This document shows, piece by piece, positions 1 through 10,111 of a DNA stretch of 64,000 nucleotides (the first letter of the stretch is position 1; every line of letters begins with the position of its first letter). The stretch spans positions 1 through 64,000 of the forward strand of contig CAITEP010000011.1 of the NCBI GenBank assembly GCA_903891475.1. Direction: 5' to 3'. Source of the DNA: an uncultured Mucilaginibacter sp. (GTDB taxonomy: Bacteria; Bacteroidota; Bacteroidia; Sphingobacteriales; Sphingobacteriaceae). Below the pieces are notes generated by a model. It saw only the letters and a program-made list of their open reading frames with translations. It did not search any database and was not told the DNA's origin. Made by a program: the position numbers and the translations under genes.

Positions 1-1155
1 ATTATTATTAAATATTTGTTGAGTAACAGGTGTAATTGTGGGATTTGTAAATTGGGGATATACGTTTACAATGGCTGTATTGCTAATTAAAGGAGGAGCG
101 TTAAGGTTACCATCATCTGTTACATATAAACGAAAACTATTGCTAGTTGCTGTTAATGGATCTGTAACCAAAACGGGTAGCGTTTGGGGATTCTTGAAAG
201 AAGAATTTACATTAACCCAGTTGTTGCTGTTATTTAAAGTTTGCCATTGATAGGTGAGTTGCCCGGTGCCTCCCGAGGCAAAACTAGATGCGGATATAGT
301 GGCCCTATCATTATAAAATACTTGTTGAGTAGCGGGTGTAATTGCAGGCCGTACATATTGAGGATATACATTTACTGTTACAATATTGCTATTTATACTT
401 ACGGCATCGCAAACTACATTTAAACGGTAACTGTTTATTTGGGAATTATTTAATGGCCCTACAGGTAAGGGGCTAGGTAAAAGATTAGTACTAATTGGAC
501 TACCAACATTACTCCAAGAATTATTAATTAAAGCTTGCCATTGGTAGGTATAATTATTCCCGTCTCCACCGGTAGCAGACTGAGATACCGTTAAATTAGT
601 TGAAGTATTATAGAAAATTGGTTGGCTGAATTGCTTTAATACAGGCGCAACTAATGGTGGTTCAACAATTATATATAAAATTGTTGAAGCACTTGTATTG
701 CCATTATCATCCTGCCTGTAACATTTTAAGGTAACTAAACCAGTAAAACCGCTTACAAAGGTTATATTAGCATTTAAAGAATTGCTGCTCACTACAATAT
801 TTGCAACATTCAGTTTATCTAATACCCAATTTGCCGTTTCTCCGGTTGCAGTTTTAAGTGCTGGGTTAGGGTTAACAGAATAATTAAAACTTGCACCGTT
901 ATTATTTGCTACTGCCGAAGGACCGGTTATACTCCCTATTGATGGCAATACGCTTGTGTTAAGTGAGTTATTCGAAGCACTTATTTTTGGAGTTGCATGA
1001 GCTTGTATACTTATGTTTAATAAACCCGCACCAATAAAAAGTAAGATTAACTTTAAAAAAGCATTGCATTTATTTTGAAGTATGTTTGTGCGATTAGATA
1101 TGTTTTTATTAAATCTAGCAGAAAAAACAATTTGTTTTTTTAGTGAAGCAACCAT
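1..1155 (-). CDS. Large secreted repeat protein, N-terminal part (runs off the window)
   Basis: An open frame reads leftward from ATG at 1155 to the window edge with no stop. The N-terminus is basic and is followed by a hydrophobic stretch (about residues 34-52, ending near QAHA), a secretion signal preceded by an unusually long n-region. After about 170 residues come repeats of roughly 100 residues, each starting with a P-x-I-T-P-x-T-Q-Q-x-F-Y-N type motif (VLKQFSQPIFYN in the first) and containing a Y-Q-W-Q motif. These look like Ig/PKD-like cell-surface modules. Similar repeats precede RHS or other large C-terminal domains in Bacteroidota, but the C-terminus is outside the window, so the function is open. 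Surface location is likely; anything further is inference. Confidence 0.8.
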   Translation of the reverse strand, partial: MVASLKKQIVFSARFNKNISNRTNILQNKCNAFLKLILLFIGAGLLNISIQAHATPKISASNNSLNTSVLPSIGSITGPSAVANNNGASFNYSVNPNPALKTATGETANWVLDKLNVANIVVSSNSLNANITFVSGFTGLVTLKCYRQDDNGNTSASTILYIIVEPPLVAPVLKQFSQPIFYNTSTNLTVSQSATGGDGNNYTYQWQALINNSWSNVGSPISTNLLPSPLPVGPLNNSQINSYRLNVVCDAVSINSNIVTVNVYPQYVRPAITPATQQVFYNDRATISASSFASGGTGQLTYQWQTLNNSNNWVNVNSSFKNPQTLPVLVTDPLTATSNSFRLYVTDDGNLNAPPLISNTAIVNVYPQFTNPTITPVTQQIFNNN

Positions 1156-1380
1156 GATGTTTATAGTTTAAGTTAGGAAATTTTGATTGAAAACTTGTGC
1201 GTTTCAAATTTATAATATTATTGTTACAAACAAAATATAATTAACAATTTTCGATAATTTAACTAAAAAACAACGGTTTTTTTTTAATTTATCAAATTGC
1301 CTAAAAACTGCAACTCTCTAACTTGCCCAAAAAATTAAAATTTAATTTAAATAGCTGATTCTTTAAATTTTTTAAAATAA

Positions 1381-1417
1381 AATGGCCAATAGCTTTATCG
1401 CTTAGCTACCGGCCATT
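1381..1417 (-). terminator. Rho-independent terminator after rfbA
   Basis: Inverted arms AATGGCC and GGCCATT enclose an inner AGCT/TAGCT pairing. On the minus strand the hairpin is followed by a T-rich tract. It lies about 20 nt past the rfbA stop and ends the leftward sugar-nucleotide block. Confidence 0.7.
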
Positions 1418-1438
1418 GGTACGAAAAATATTATTAAA

Positions 1439-2299
1439 CTATTTAATCAAGTTGTGCAAATAGGCACCGTAACCACTTTTTATATACTTTTTTACTTGTA
1501 CTTCCAGTTGCTCGTTATTGATATAACCCATTCGGTAGGCTACTTCTTCAATGCAACCTATTTTGGTGGCTTGCCTTTTTTCAATTACGCGAACATATTC
1601 GGAGGCATCGCTTAAGGAGTCGAAGGTTCCGGTATCAAGCCAAGCTGTACCCCTATCCATTACGCCCACGTGTAAGTTTCCTTGTTCCAAATAATATTTG
1701 TTTACGTCGGTAATTTCGTACTCGCCACGCGGGGAAGGTTCCAAATTTTTAGCAATTTCAATTACCTGGTTATCATAAAAATATAAGCCCGGAACCGCAT
1801 AGTTTGATTTTGGTTGAATAGGTTTCTCCTCGATAGAGATGGCCTTAAAATCATGATCAAATTCAACAACGCCATAACGCTCTGGGTCAGCAACCGGATA
1901 GGCAAAAATGGCCGCCCCTTCCACATTATTAAACTTCCTGATCAACTCGCTAAAACCTGAGCCATAAAATATATTATCGCCCAAAATTAAAGCAACCTTA
2001 TCATTGCCAATAAAATCGGCGCCAATAACAAAGGCTTGAGCCAAACCATTGGGAACTGCCTGCACAGCATATTTAAAGGTACAGCCTAATTCGCTGCCAT
2101 CGCCCAATAAACGCTTAAAGCTTGCATTATCTTCGGGGGTAGTGATTATTAGTATTTCATTGATACCAGCCAGCATCAGTACTGATAAGGGATAATAAAT
2201 CATTGGCTTATCATAAATAGGCATTAACTGCTTACTGATGGCTTTGGTTATCGGATATAACCTGGTACCCGATCCTCCTGCTAATATGATTCCCTTCAT
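1439..2299 (-). CDS. rfbA: Glucose-1-phosphate thymidylyltransferase RfbA/RmlA
   Basis: Makes dTDP-glucose from dTTP and glucose-1-phosphate, the first step of dTDP-L-rhamnose synthesis in the cytosol. The N-terminal nucleotidyltransferase signature [11 protein letters not shown] is at residues 6-16, with the EEKP motif of sugar-nucleotide transferases further on; 286 residues is normal for the short RmlA type. It starts 5 nt after the stop of rfbD, so the two are co-transcribed. The usual partners rfbB and rfbC are not in this window, so the pathway must be completed elsewhere. Confidence 0.96.
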   Translation of the reverse strand: MKGIILAGGSGTRLYPITKAISKQLMPIYDKPMIYYPLSVLMLAGINEILIITTPEDNASFKRLLGDGSELGCTFKYAVQAVPNGLAQAFVIGADFIGNDKVALILGDNIFYGSGFSELIRKFNNVEGAAIFAYPVADPERYGVVEFDHDFKAISIEEKPIQPKSNYAVPGLYFYDNQVIEIAKNLEPSPRGEYEITDVNKYYLEQGNLHVGVMDRGTAWLDTGTFDSLSDASEYVRVIEKRQATKIGCIEEVAYRMGYINNEQLEVQVKKYIKSGYGAYLHNLIK

Positions 2300-2304
2300 C
2301 TTAT

Positions 2305-3159
2305 TTATTTTAGTTTATTTAAACAGGCAATTAAGCTGTCGCGCCAATAAGGTATGGCTAAATCAAAAGTATTTTTTATTTTGCTTTTATCCAAAACCGA
2401 ATAGGAAGGCCGTGTTGCCCTTGTCTTGTATTCCTCGGTTTTTATTGGCGTAACTTTTATGGGGTTACCCGAAATATCAAAAATGGCTTTTGTAAAATCG
2501 TACCAGGAGGCAATTCCCTCATTGCTATAGTGGTATACGCCATATCCTTTTTTGTTTTTCTCAATAATTTTCAGAATGGCATCTGCCAAATCAATAGCAT
2601 AGGTAGGTGTACCTGTTTGGTCGGCAATAATTTTAAGCTCATCCCTTTCGGCACCAAGTTTCAACATAGTTTTTACAAAATTATTCGCGTATTCCGAATA
2701 CAGCCAGCCAGTCCTAACAATATAATATTTATCTAATAGAACTTCAATTACCTTCTCCCCATCCAGCTTTGTTTGTCCATACACACTTATAGGTTCAGCA
2801 ATGTCGCTTTCATTTCTTGGTGTCGGCATATCGCCCTTAAACACAAAATCAGTTGAAATATGTATAAAAGTGGTATTGTATTTTAAACAATGACGGCTCA
2901 AATTTTCGACCCCGGTTTTGTTTATTTTTGTAGCCAATTCTATGTCGTCTTCAGCCTTATCAACCGCGGTGTAGGCCGCGCAATTAATAATATAGTCCGG
3001 CTTATAGGTTTCAAATATGATGCCAAGCGCATCGTTATCCAAAATATTTGCCTCAGCTTCCGAAGGGAAAAGGATATTTTTAAGCTGATGTTTTTCTGAG
3101 AGATTTTTAAAACACTGACCCAATTGACCAGAGGCTCCAAAAACTACAATATTTTCCAT
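2305..3159 (-). CDS. rfbD: dTDP-4-dehydrorhamnose reductase RfbD/RmlD
   Basis: Last step of dTDP-L-rhamnose synthesis, an NADPH-dependent reduction of dTDP-4-keto-L-rhamnose. It is a short-chain dehydrogenase with the N-terminal nucleotide-binding motif GASGQLGQ (residues 8-15) and the catalytic YxxxK in [10 protein letters not shown]. At 284 residues it is full length. It lies 84 nt downstream of fcl and directly upstream of rfbA. The grouping with fcl/gmd suggests that rhamnose and fucose are both built into an exported glycan. Confidence 0.95.
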   Translation of the reverse strand: MENIVVFGASGQLGQCFKNLSEKHQLKNILFPSEAEANILDNDALGIIFETYKPDYIINCAAYTAVDKAEDDIELATKINKTGVENLSRHCLKYNTTFIHISTDFVFKGDMPTPRNESDIAEPISVYGQTKLDGEKVIEVLLDKYYIVRTGWLYSEYANNFVKTMLKLGAERDELKIIADQTGTPTYAIDLADAILKIIEKNKKGYGVYHYSNEGIASWYDFTKAIFDISGNPIKVTPIKTEEYKTRATRPSYSVLDKSKIKNTFDLAIPYWRDSLIACLNKLK

Positions 3160-3243
3160 TTATGAGAATTGGTTAAATTTAATGATGGAAATAAAATCCT
3201 AATTGGATTTATTTAAATAAGCCTCATGGCTTAGGTAAATTAA

Positions 3244-4170
3244 TTATTTTTTTAATAGAAAATCTTGATAGGCCAATTTAATACCATCGGCTAATTCAAT
3301 TTTATGTTTCCAGCCTTTATCATGCAGTTTGGTTACATCCATTAATTTTCTTGGCGTTCCATCAGGTTTCGAAGCATCATATTGTATAGTGCCATTGAAG
3401 CCTATTATAGCGCTTATTAGGGCGGCCAAATCTTTAATAGCAATATCTTCCCCGGTACCAATATTAATTAGGCCTGAGTCGTTATAATTTTGCATTAGGT
3501 AAAAGCAAGCTTCTGCCAAATCATCGGCATATAAAAACTCGCGTTTTGGTGATCCTGTACCCCAAATGGTTACACTAGGCAAATTTTGAACCTTTGCCTC
3601 ATGAAAGCGCCTGATTAGCGCTGGCAACACATGCGAGTTTTGGGGATGGTAATTATCATTTAAACCATACAAATTGGTAGGCATTACCGAAATATAATTA
3701 CAGCCATATTGCGCTCGATAAGCATCACACATTTTTATTCCTGCAATTTTGGCAATGGCGTAGGGTTCATTGGTTTCTTCAAGTAAGCCTGTTAGCAAAT
3801 ACTCTTCCTTTAGCGGTTGCGGTGCTAATTTGGGATAGATACAGCTTGAGCCTAAAAACATCAGTTTTTTTACCCCATTTAGGTGCGAGTTATGAATGAT
3901 GTTGTTTTGTATTTGCAAATTATCGTATAAAAACTCGCCCCTATAAGTATTGTTTGCAATAATGCCTCCCACTTTAGCGGCAGCCAAAAAAACATAAGCT
4001 GGCTTTTCGTCGGCAAAAAAATTGGTTACCTGCTGCTGGTCGCGCAAATCTAATTCAGACGAGGTACGGGTAACAATATTAGTAAACCCCTCGGCAGTTA
4101 GCTTTCTGAATATGGCAGAACCAACCATACCACGGTGGCCAGCAATATAAATTTTATCGGCTTTTTCCAT
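3244..4170 (-). CDS. fcl: GDP-L-fucose synthase
   Basis: Epimerase/reductase that turns GDP-4-keto-6-deoxymannose into GDP-L-fucose. It shows the Rossmann motif [10 protein letters not shown] near the N-terminus and the catalytic YxxxK in YAIAKIAG, plus the LYGxxDNY region typical of Fcl/WcaG. I chose ATG at 4170 (MEKADKIY...), 7 nt after the gmd stop. A longer reading would need a TTG at 4185 that overlaps gmd. It works on the product of gmd, the gene just upstream. Confidence 0.95.
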   Translation of the reverse strand: MEKADKIYIAGHRGMVGSAIFRKLTAEGFTNIVTRTSSELDLRDQQQVTNFFADEKPAYVFLAAAKVGGIIANNTYRGEFLYDNLQIQNNIIHNSHLNGVKKLMFLGSSCIYPKLAPQPLKEEYLLTGLLEETNEPYAIAKIAGIKMCDAYRAQYGCNYISVMPTNLYGLNDNYHPQNSHVLPALIRRFHEAKVQNLPSVTIWGTGSPKREFLYADDLAEACFYLMQNYNDSGLINIGTGEDIAIKDLAALISAIIGFNGTIQYDASKPDGTPRKLMDVTKLHDKGWKHKIELADGIKLAYQDFLLKK

Positions 4171-4177
4171 TATGAAA

Positions 4178-5296
4178 TTATTCAAATTGGTTTTTGATGG
4201 AATAGCCAGCGTCTTTCAATAATTTTTCGCGTTTAAAATGATTCAGGTCGGCTTGCATCATATCTTCAACCAACATCTTTAAATCGTACTTAGGCTTCCA
4301 GCCCAATTTAGTATTTGATTTTGTAGGATCACCAATTAACAGTTCAACCTCGGTTGGCCTGAAGTATTTAGGATCAACCGCAACAACCTCTTTACCAATC
4401 TCAACTTGATAATCCGGATTTGAACATGCTGCTATATAGCCCTTTTCATTTACACCTTCTCCTTTAAATTCAATGGTGATACCCACTTGCTGAAATGCCA
4501 TTCTTACAAATTCCCTTACCCTGGTAGTTACACCGGTAGCTATTACATAATCTTCGGCCGTTTCTTGTTGTAAAATCAAATACATTGCCTCTACATAATC
4601 TTTAGCATGGCCCCAATCTCGCTGTGCATCCAAGTTTCCTAGGTAAAGTTTATCTTGTAAACCCATGGCGATTTTTGAAGTTGCCCTGGTAATTTTCCTG
4701 GTTACAAAAGTTTCACCTCTTAGCGGACTCTCATGGTTAAATAATATACCATTGCAAGCATAAATTCCGTAAGCTTCGCGGTAATTAACCGTAATCCAAT
4801 AAGCATATAATTTTGCTACCGCATAGGGCGAACGGGGATAGAATGGGGTAGTTTCTGATTGTGGCACAGCCTGCACCAAACCATATAACTCGGATGTGGA
4901 TGCTTGATAAATTTTTGTCTTTTTAGTCAGATTTAACAAACGTACTGCCTCTAAAATTCTTAAGGTACCAATTCCATCGGCATTGGCGGTATATTCAGGT
5001 GTATCAAAACTCACCTTTACGTGCGACATTGCACCCAGGTTATAAATTTCGTCTGGTTGAACTTGTTGTATAATGCGGATCAAGTTGGTGCTATCACTTA
5101 AATCTCCGTAATGAAGTATCAGATTCTTATTTTCATCATGCGGATCTTGGTACAGATGGTCAATCCTATCGGTGTTAAATAAAGAGCTTCTTCTTTTAAT
5201 ACCATGAACTTCATAACCTTTTGATATCAACAATTCGGTTAAATAAGCGCCATCCTGACCAGTAATCCCTGTTATTAATGCAATTTTTTTTGCCAT
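4178..5296 (-). CDS. gmd: GDP-mannose 4,6-dehydratase
   Basis: Converts GDP-D-mannose to GDP-4-keto-6-deoxy-D-mannose, the precursor of GDP-L-fucose. It has the N-terminal [14 protein letters not shown]-binding motif and the catalytic YxxxK in [10 protein letters not shown]; 372 residues is the usual length. It is first in a gmd-fcl-rfbD-rfbA leftward run. The 275-nt AT-rich gap before it (5297-5571) probably holds its promoter; no clear regulatory element was seen there. Confidence 0.96.
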   Translation of the reverse strand: MAKKIALITGITGQDGAYLTELLISKGYEVHGIKRRSSLFNTDRIDHLYQDPHDENKNLILHYGDLSDSTNLIRIIQQVQPDEIYNLGAMSHVKVSFDTPEYTANADGIGTLRILEAVRLLNLTKKTKIYQASTSELYGLVQAVPQSETTPFYPRSPYAVAKLYAYWITVNYREAYGIYACNGILFNHESPLRGETFVTRKITRATSKIAMGLQDKLYLGNLDAQRDWGHAKDYVEAMYLILQQETAEDYVIATGVTTRVREFVRMAFQQVGITIEFKGEGVNEKGYIAACSNPDYQVEIGKEVVAVDPKYFRPTEVELLIGDPTKSNTKLGWKPKYDLKMLVEDMMQADLNHFKREKLLKDAGYSIKNQFE

Positions 5297-5571
5297 AAAA
5301 GTATGATGTTAAAAATTTTTGTTTTTGATGTTATGAGAATTTAATCAATCCAATTGACTTAAAATAAATTAAAACACTCAATTGTAATAAATGTTGTTAA
5401 AAAATAAATTTCGCAAAAATAGCCTTTTTATTAAAGATTTAAAATTTTCAATTAACCTGCACTGGCAACAAAGTCTTTTTTAGTGTAAAGTGGAGGTTAT
5501 ATTGGATTACCTTAAATTAATGTCTCTAAATAATATATAGTTTAAATAAATAATTGGAATTTTTTTCTACG

Positions 5572-6444
5572 TTAAATAGTATCCACAAAGCTTTTTTCGA
5601 CCCTATTGAATATAATTAAACCTAATAAAAATATGACTACACTTGCAATAATGCTATATATAAATGAGCCTAAATAAAACTGACCAGTACCAATAAAGCC
5701 ATATCTAAAAGTTTCGATTAATCCACTCATTGGGTTTAACGAAATGATGCTTCTATACTTAGCGGGTGCTGCAGAAAGTGGATAAATTACCGGAGTAGCA
5801 TACATTAACAGTTGCATACCAAATGAAACTATAAAGGCTAAATCGCGATATTTAGTAGTTAAAGCGGTAATAATTAAACCAATGCCCAAGCCTAACATGG
5901 CCATTAAGAAAAGTACCACCGGAAATAGCAAAAGGTAAAAATTCGGCTCTACTTTGCTACCACCATAAAAATGATATTGAATTAAAAAATAAATCATCAG
6001 GCAGGTAAACAATAAAAATTGCACGCCAAATTTAACTAGGTTTGAGAATACGATGCTAATTGGCATAATTAACCTAGGGAAATAAACCTTCCCGAAGATG
6101 CCCACATTATCTCTGAATACAGTGGAAGTTTTGGTGAGGCTATCTGCAAAATAGTTCCAAGCTACGGTACCTGCCATATAAAAAAGCGGCGCCGGCGAAC
6201 CATTGGTTGATATATTAGCCAGGTTACTAAAAATGAAAGTAAAAATTACAGTAGTAAAAATTGGTTGAATAAAGAACCATAACGGCCCTAGTATGGTTTG
6301 TTTATAAAATGAAACAAAATCTCGTCTAACCAGTAACCAAAGCAAATCGCGATAAGCCCATACATCTTTTAAATGCAGGTTGAACACACTATCTTGAGGA
6401 ACTATTTCTAAATCCCATTCTTTTTCTAAAATATTGTTTTCCAT
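5572..6444 (-). CDS. ABC-2 type polysaccharide/polyol-phosphate exporter permease (Wzm/TagG family)
   Basis: Inner-membrane permease of an ABC exporter for O-antigen-like glycans. An N-terminal cytoplasmic stretch contains the RRDFVSFYKQTILGPLW region typical of this family. It is followed by about six hydrophobic segments and ends in FNRVEKSFVDTI, also family-typical. The ATP-binding partner (Wzt/TagH), usually adjacent, is absent on either side here. It must be encoded outside the window or elsewhere on the chromosome. Its place next to fucose and rhamnose genes fits export of a lipid-linked surface glycan. Confidence 0.9.
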   Translation of the reverse strand: MENNILEKEWDLEIVPQDSVFNLHLKDVWAYRDLLWLLVRRDFVSFYKQTILGPLWFFIQPIFTTVIFTFIFSNLANISTNGSPAPLFYMAGTVAWNYFADSLTKTSTVFRDNVGIFGKVYFPRLIMPISIVFSNLVKFGVQFLLFTCLMIYFLIQYHFYGGSKVEPNFYLLLFPVVLFLMAMLGLGIGLIITALTTKYRDLAFIVSFGMQLLMYATPVIYPLSAAPAKYRSIISLNPMSGLIETFRYGFIGTGQFYLGSFIYSIIASVVIFLLGLIIFNRVEKSFVDTI

Positions 6445-6673
6445 TAATTAAATTTAAAACACTAAAATTTAAGATAACCTTCAATAACCATCCATGTTAA
6501 AATGGCTGATGATTTTTCATTAGATTATCCTAACATTTGCCAGCATCAAATAATTTGCGAAATTAACCTTTAAAAAGTATTGTTCAACATATTAAATGAA
6601 TTAAAAACAATAATAATGGGTGTATATTAATAATATTACAATGTTTACTACCCAAAATTGTATTTACTAAAAT

Positions 6674-6985
6674 TTAGGCTTGCCCCATAGTACCACCAAA
6701 ATTCATAGGGAAACCTGTAGGCTCATTTTGAATTTTAATACCGCCATTAGCTGCCTCAAATTTATCGAGGTTATCAGACAGAGCATTAAGCAACCTACGG
6801 GCATGTTCGGGGGTTAGTATGATTCTTGATTTTACCTTGGCTTTGGGTACGCCGGGCATTACCCTGATAAAGTCTAAAACAAATTCGGAGCTGGAATGGG
6901 TTATTACCGCAAGGTTTGAATAAACGCCCTCGGCAATTTCTTCCGAAAGCTCTATGTTTAGTTGATTTTCGATTTGTTCGTCCAT
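6674..6985 (-). CDS. DUF3467 family protein
   Basis: A 103-residue soluble acidic protein matching the DUF3467 pattern: a YSNLAVITHSSSEFVLDFIRVMPG core, followed by a helical LTPEHARRLLNALSDNL segment. It is widespread in Bacteroidota as a single small gene, and its biochemical role is not known to me. It stands alone with about 230 nt to each neighbour, so it is probably its own transcription unit. Confidence 0.88.
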   Translation of the reverse strand: MDEQIENQLNIELSEEIAEGVYSNLAVITHSSSEFVLDFIRVMPGVPKAKVKSRIILTPEHARRLLNALSDNLDKFEAANGGIKIQNEPTGFPMNFGGTMGQA

Positions 6986-7224
6986 GGTGCTAAAATAATA
7001 AAGGGTTTTGGATATTAGGTTAAAAATAATCCAATTATATTAAAATACACCATAAACAGTATGCCATTTAATTATAATTATAAAACCAAAATGCCCCCAT
7101 TTTCAATATTAAAATTTTGATATTACAACAATATAGAATTGCGGGTTTTCATTTTTAGGAAGCTAGGTATCAATTTAGTTTTGGTTTAGTTTATCGCATT
7201 ACCAGCATATTACAGGTATCTTTT

Positions 7225-7773
7225 TCAATCTTTAAACTTAATACTAGCAAGTAGGTTGTTTAAAATGGTTGTTGCTTCCGCTTCGTCTTCTTTATTGTAC
7301 TTTATTGACCCCCCTAGTTGTCTTGTATTAGCATCGTTTATACAAAAAAAGCGGATAATGTAAGTGCTTCCAAGTTTATCCCTTGTTACCACAGCGGCAT
7401 TGTGGTTTCCTTTTACAATACTCGAAATATGATATCCTCCACCCTTTGCAATTCCATCTAAGACTCTTTTTAACTTTATTATATGATCCTTTTCAAAATC
7501 ATATGTAGTATCAATCCCTGTAAACTGTATCAAAATATTATGAACAGTATAAAAATATTTCCTGTTTTCAGAACGTTCAGGTGTGGTGATACTATTTTGA
7601 GCCATTGTATCAATAAATATTTTTTTGGCTTGTGCCAAAGCTACATTTTTTGTTACTTTTTGAGCTCCAGCCGGCAAAGTTATACTAACAGCCGAATGAA
7701 GCGCGATTTGCTGTTGGCTAAAACTCGAAATACTGTAAGTAATAGCAATTATTAAAAATAATACCTTTTTCAA
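7225..7773 (-). CDS. Secreted hypothetical protein with TTG start at a recombination scar
   Basis: 182 residues with a signal peptide (KKVLFLIIAITYSISSFSQ). No known domain recognised. The only workable start is TTG at 7773, where an MKK-type start (ATG AAA AAG GTA) would be expected. The bases just upstream are the 3' end of a second copy of this same gene (7774-7856), fused exactly at the shared TTGAAAAAG. I infer that recombination between tandem copies replaced the original ATG. Expression may therefore be weak. Confidence 0.65.
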   Translation of the reverse strand: MKKVLFLIIAITYSISSFSQQQIALHSAVSITLPAGAQKVTKNVALAQAKKIFIDTMAQNSITTPERSENRKYFYTVHNILIQFTGIDTTYDFEKDHIIKLKRVLDGIAKGGGYHISSIVKGNHNAAVVTRDKLGSTYIIRFFCINDANTRQLGGSIKYNKEDEAEATTILNNLLASIKFKD

Positions 7774-7856
7774 TCTTTAAACTTAATACTAGCAAGTAGG
7801 TTATTTAAAATGGTTGTTGCTTTGGCTTCTTTATTGTACTTTATTACCCTCCTAGT
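7774..7856 (-). pseudogene. 3' remnant of a duplicated copy of the 7225-7773 gene
   Basis: On the minus strand this stretch reads ...KATTILNNLLASIKFKD-stop, the same C-terminus as the gene at 7225-7773, with about 85-90% base identity over some 80 nt. It has lost one base near its left part and has no start. It also supplies the last codons and the stop of the neighbouring paralogue (7852-8394). It is a deletion remnant from unequal crossing-over in this tandem array. Confidence 0.7.
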
Positions 7857-8394
7857 AGTCTTGAATTTGCCTGTTTAATATGCTATTGTACACAACACGA
7901 AAATTAGCTATAAAAAAATCACCATTCTTTGTAAGGTTTTGATCTAAGTTATAAGTAACATTTCTCTTCAAAGCAATTTCCAAACTTTCCAGTTCAACAC
8001 CTGTTAATGTACTATTTTTTTGAACCTGATAAATCACTTCAGCTACCTTGCCGGTGGGAGTAAGGTATAATGTTATGTTCAAACCATGTTCATTTATTAA
8101 TTCCTTTAGTCTGGTATCTGAAAACGTCTGGGTAAAGGCAGCTAACACGGAACCCTTAGCCGCTTTTCCAACAATTAATCTTTCATCAAGCCATACTTTT
8201 GGAGTTTTACCAGCAAAAGTATTAGCTTTATTGTATATGCTTATAGAATTGGAAGCCACTTTTGAAGAACTTAAGTCATCTACCTTAAAAGTTATCTTGT
8301 TCGCTTTTAACAATGAATTAGGTTTTAAAAATTGCGATTTGACAGCTTTTAAAAAAACGAAAAACACTAATAAAAGTACAAATAACTTTTTCAT
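7852..8394 (-). CDS. Secreted small paralogue 1 of tandem family
   Basis: 180 residues with an N-terminal signal peptide (MKKLFVLLLVFFVFLKAVKS). The mature part shares a plan with the four other intact paralogues in 8424-11729. It opens with an LxKANKITFKV segment, then GKTPK. A core follows with FTQTFSDTRLKEL, a TPTGKVAEVIYQV strand, a TLTGVELESLEIALK helix, and a final FFxxxxxVxY strand. The core resembles a small two-layer alpha/beta domain of the TonB-C type, but this is only a guess. Its last codons come from the neighbouring gene remnant. Function unknown. Confidence 0.75.
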   Translation of the reverse strand: MKKLFVLLLVFFVFLKAVKSQFLKPNSLLKANKITFKVDDLSSSKVASNSISIYNKANTFAGKTPKVWLDERLIVGKAAKGSVLAAFTQTFSDTRLKELINEHGLNITLYLTPTGKVAEVIYQVQKNSTLTGVELESLEIALKRNVTYNLDQNLTKNGDFFIANFRVVYNSILNRQIQDY

Positions 8395-8423
8395 TCCTTA
8401 AAAAAAAATAGGCTATTTTATCA

Positions 8424-8939
8424 TTAAAATTCTGGCATATTTCTTTCTAAAATCCCTTGATAGGTAACAAAAATCGATTGTCCAAAAAAAACACCATCTT
8501 TAGTTAAAGCGCTATCTAGTTTAAATGAAACATTCTTCTTTAGATTGATTTCTAAATTTTCAATCTCTATTGCAGACAATAATGTGTTTTTATTTAATAA
8601 TCTAAACTCAACTTCTGCAACCTTACCATCCGGTGTAATATCTAGGATTAAAACTATACCGCGTTCTTTTGTTAGTTCCTTTAACCTTGCATCAGTAAAA
8701 GTTTGGGTAAATGAAGTTAAAATTGTTCCTTTTACTATATTTACGAATATCAACCTGGGGTCGATATCTGTTTTTTGTTTTTTACCGTGCAATTTATTGT
8801 TTAAATTATATACTGATTGTTCATCTACCTTAAAGGTTATTTTATTTGATTTTATCAAAGAATCTGGAATGAAAATTTGTGAATGAGCAGTTGAGTGATA
8901 GTTGAGAACAATTAATAAAAACACAACTAGCCTTTTCAT
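8424..8939 (-). CDS. Secreted small paralogue 2 of tandem family
   Basis: 171 residues with a signal peptide ending near STAHSQ. It has the family landmarks SNKITFKV, FTQTFTDARLKELTKERG, TPDGKVAEVEF, LLSAIEIENLEINLKKNVSF and a final FVTYQGILERNMPEF. It sits 29 nt upstream of paralogue 1 in the same leftward direction. The family looks lineage-expanded by tandem duplication with fast divergence. No enzyme motif seen. Confidence 0.77.
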   Translation of the reverse strand: MKRLVVFLLIVLNYHSTAHSQIFIPDSLIKSNKITFKVDEQSVYNLNNKLHGKKQKTDIDPRLIFVNIVKGTILTSFTQTFTDARLKELTKERGIVLILDITPDGKVAEVEFRLLNKNTLLSAIEIENLEINLKKNVSFKLDSALTKDGVFFGQSIFVTYQGILERNMPEF

Positions 8940-8984
8940 AAACCGCTTTCAGATTTTTTAAATTTTAAAATTATAAAGCTTTTT

Positions 8985-9521
8985 CTATAAAGTATTGTCT
9001 AATACTCCTCGATAACTTACGATATATGTATCTTGAAAAAAGTCAACTCCTTTTGACAACACATCCCCAACATTATAAACAACATATTGCTTCAACGCGG
9101 TTTCTAGCCTCTCCAATTCTAAAGCAGTTAATGAACTATTATTTAGAATCAAGAATTCAACTTCAACTACTTTACCTTCAGGATTAAAAAATAAGGTAAA
9201 ATATATTATTCGCTCTTTTGTTAGTTCTTGTAATCTTTCTTTAGTAAAAGTTTGTGTAAAAGCGATATAAAATGATTTTTTAGGTATTTTCCCGTCCAAT
9301 AATAAAGCGTTTATGCCAACTTTGGGATTTTTACCATGAAATAAATTATTCTTGTTGAATATAGAATTAAACTCATATTTTTCACCTGCAAACTTTTTTA
9401 AAGTAATAACGCTATAGGTTGTTTTATTGGCTTTTACAAACGAATTTGCTTTAATAACTTGCCCCAATGATGTTATGGGTAAGGTAAAACAAATAAAAAG
9501 AGTTAAAATAAGCGTCTCCAT
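8985..9521 (-). CDS. Secreted small paralogue 3 of tandem family
   Basis: 178 residues, signal peptide METLILTLFICFTLPITSLGQ. The family landmarks are present: KANKTTYSV, HGKNPKVG, FTQTFTKERLQELTKERI, NPEGKVVEVEFLI, SLTALELERLETALKQYV, and a final YIVSYRGVLDNTL. It has the same orientation and close spacing as its neighbours, consistent with an operon of duplicates. Function unknown. Confidence 0.77.
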   Translation of the reverse strand: METLILTLFICFTLPITSLGQVIKANSFVKANKTTYSVITLKKFAGEKYEFNSIFNKNNLFHGKNPKVGINALLLDGKIPKKSFYIAFTQTFTKERLQELTKERIIYFTLFFNPEGKVVEVEFLILNNSSLTALELERLETALKQYVVYNVGDVLSKGVDFFQDTYIVSYRGVLDNTL

Positions 9522-9562
9522 TGATAGATTTGAAAAACAATAACTAGGAAATCATCCTAAAT

Positions 9563-10111
9563 TTAAGGTTCAAAACCGTCTAAAATATTTTGATACCTAA
9601 CCCACATGCTTACTACAAAAAAATCACCATTTTTTACAAGGTTAGCATCTAAATTATAGTATACATTTTTCTTCAATGCATTCTCAAGGTTTTCAAGCTC
9701 CAACGCTGATAAGGAGCTGTTTTTTTGAAGTAAAAAACTTACTTCCATAACTTTTCCAGTTGGTGAAAGATATAAAGTTATGTCCAATACGCGCTCTTGG
9801 ACTAGTTCCTTTAGCCTTGCCTTACTAAATGCCTCGTTAAAAGCATTTAAAATAGTATTTTTTACTATTTTACCAATCAAATCACCATTATCTAATTTTA
9901 ATTTGGGGGTTTTACCACAGTATTGATTGTTATTATTGTATACAGTATTAAATTCAATTGTTTCACTCTCTAATTTTGGTAATCCAACAACTTTATACGT
10001 TATTTGGTTGGCTTTTACCTTAGTGTTAGACAATAATTTTTGCGCTTGAACTTTTACACAGAAAACCAATAAGATTATTGTAAGTAAATTATTTTTTTTC
10101 ATGATTTTCAT
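9563..10111 (-). CDS. Secreted small paralogue 4 of tandem family
   Basis: About 180 residues. Possible starts are ATG at 10123, 10111 and 10102. The one at 10111 overlaps the TAA of the upstream hybrid gene (TAATG), and the one at 10102 (MKKNNLLTIILLVFCVKVQAQ) gives the cleanest signal peptide. The family landmarks ANQITYKV, CGKTPKL, FNEAFSKARLKEL, SPTGKVMEVSFLL, SLSALELENLENALKKNVYYNL and VRYQNILDG are all present. It is the copy most like the broken gene upstream. Confidence 0.77.
   Translation of the reverse strand: MKIMKKNNLLTIILLVFCVKVQAQKLLSNTKVKANQITYKVVGLPKLESETIEFNTVYNNNNQYCGKTPKLKLDNGDLIGKIVKNTILNAFNEAFSKARLKELVQERVLDITLYLSPTGKVMEVSFLLQKNSSLSALELENLENALKKNVYYNLDANLVKNGDFFVVSMWVRYQNILDGFEP

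Noticed and set aside
38..423. Rightward open frames at 38-250 and 241-423
   Set aside because: The minus strand carries a continuous repeat-protein frame with a signal peptide over the same region.
2238..2453. Rightward open frames opposite sugar genes, rpoB, rpoC, tuf and rny
   Set aside because: Antisense shadows of well-conserved genes without their own signals.
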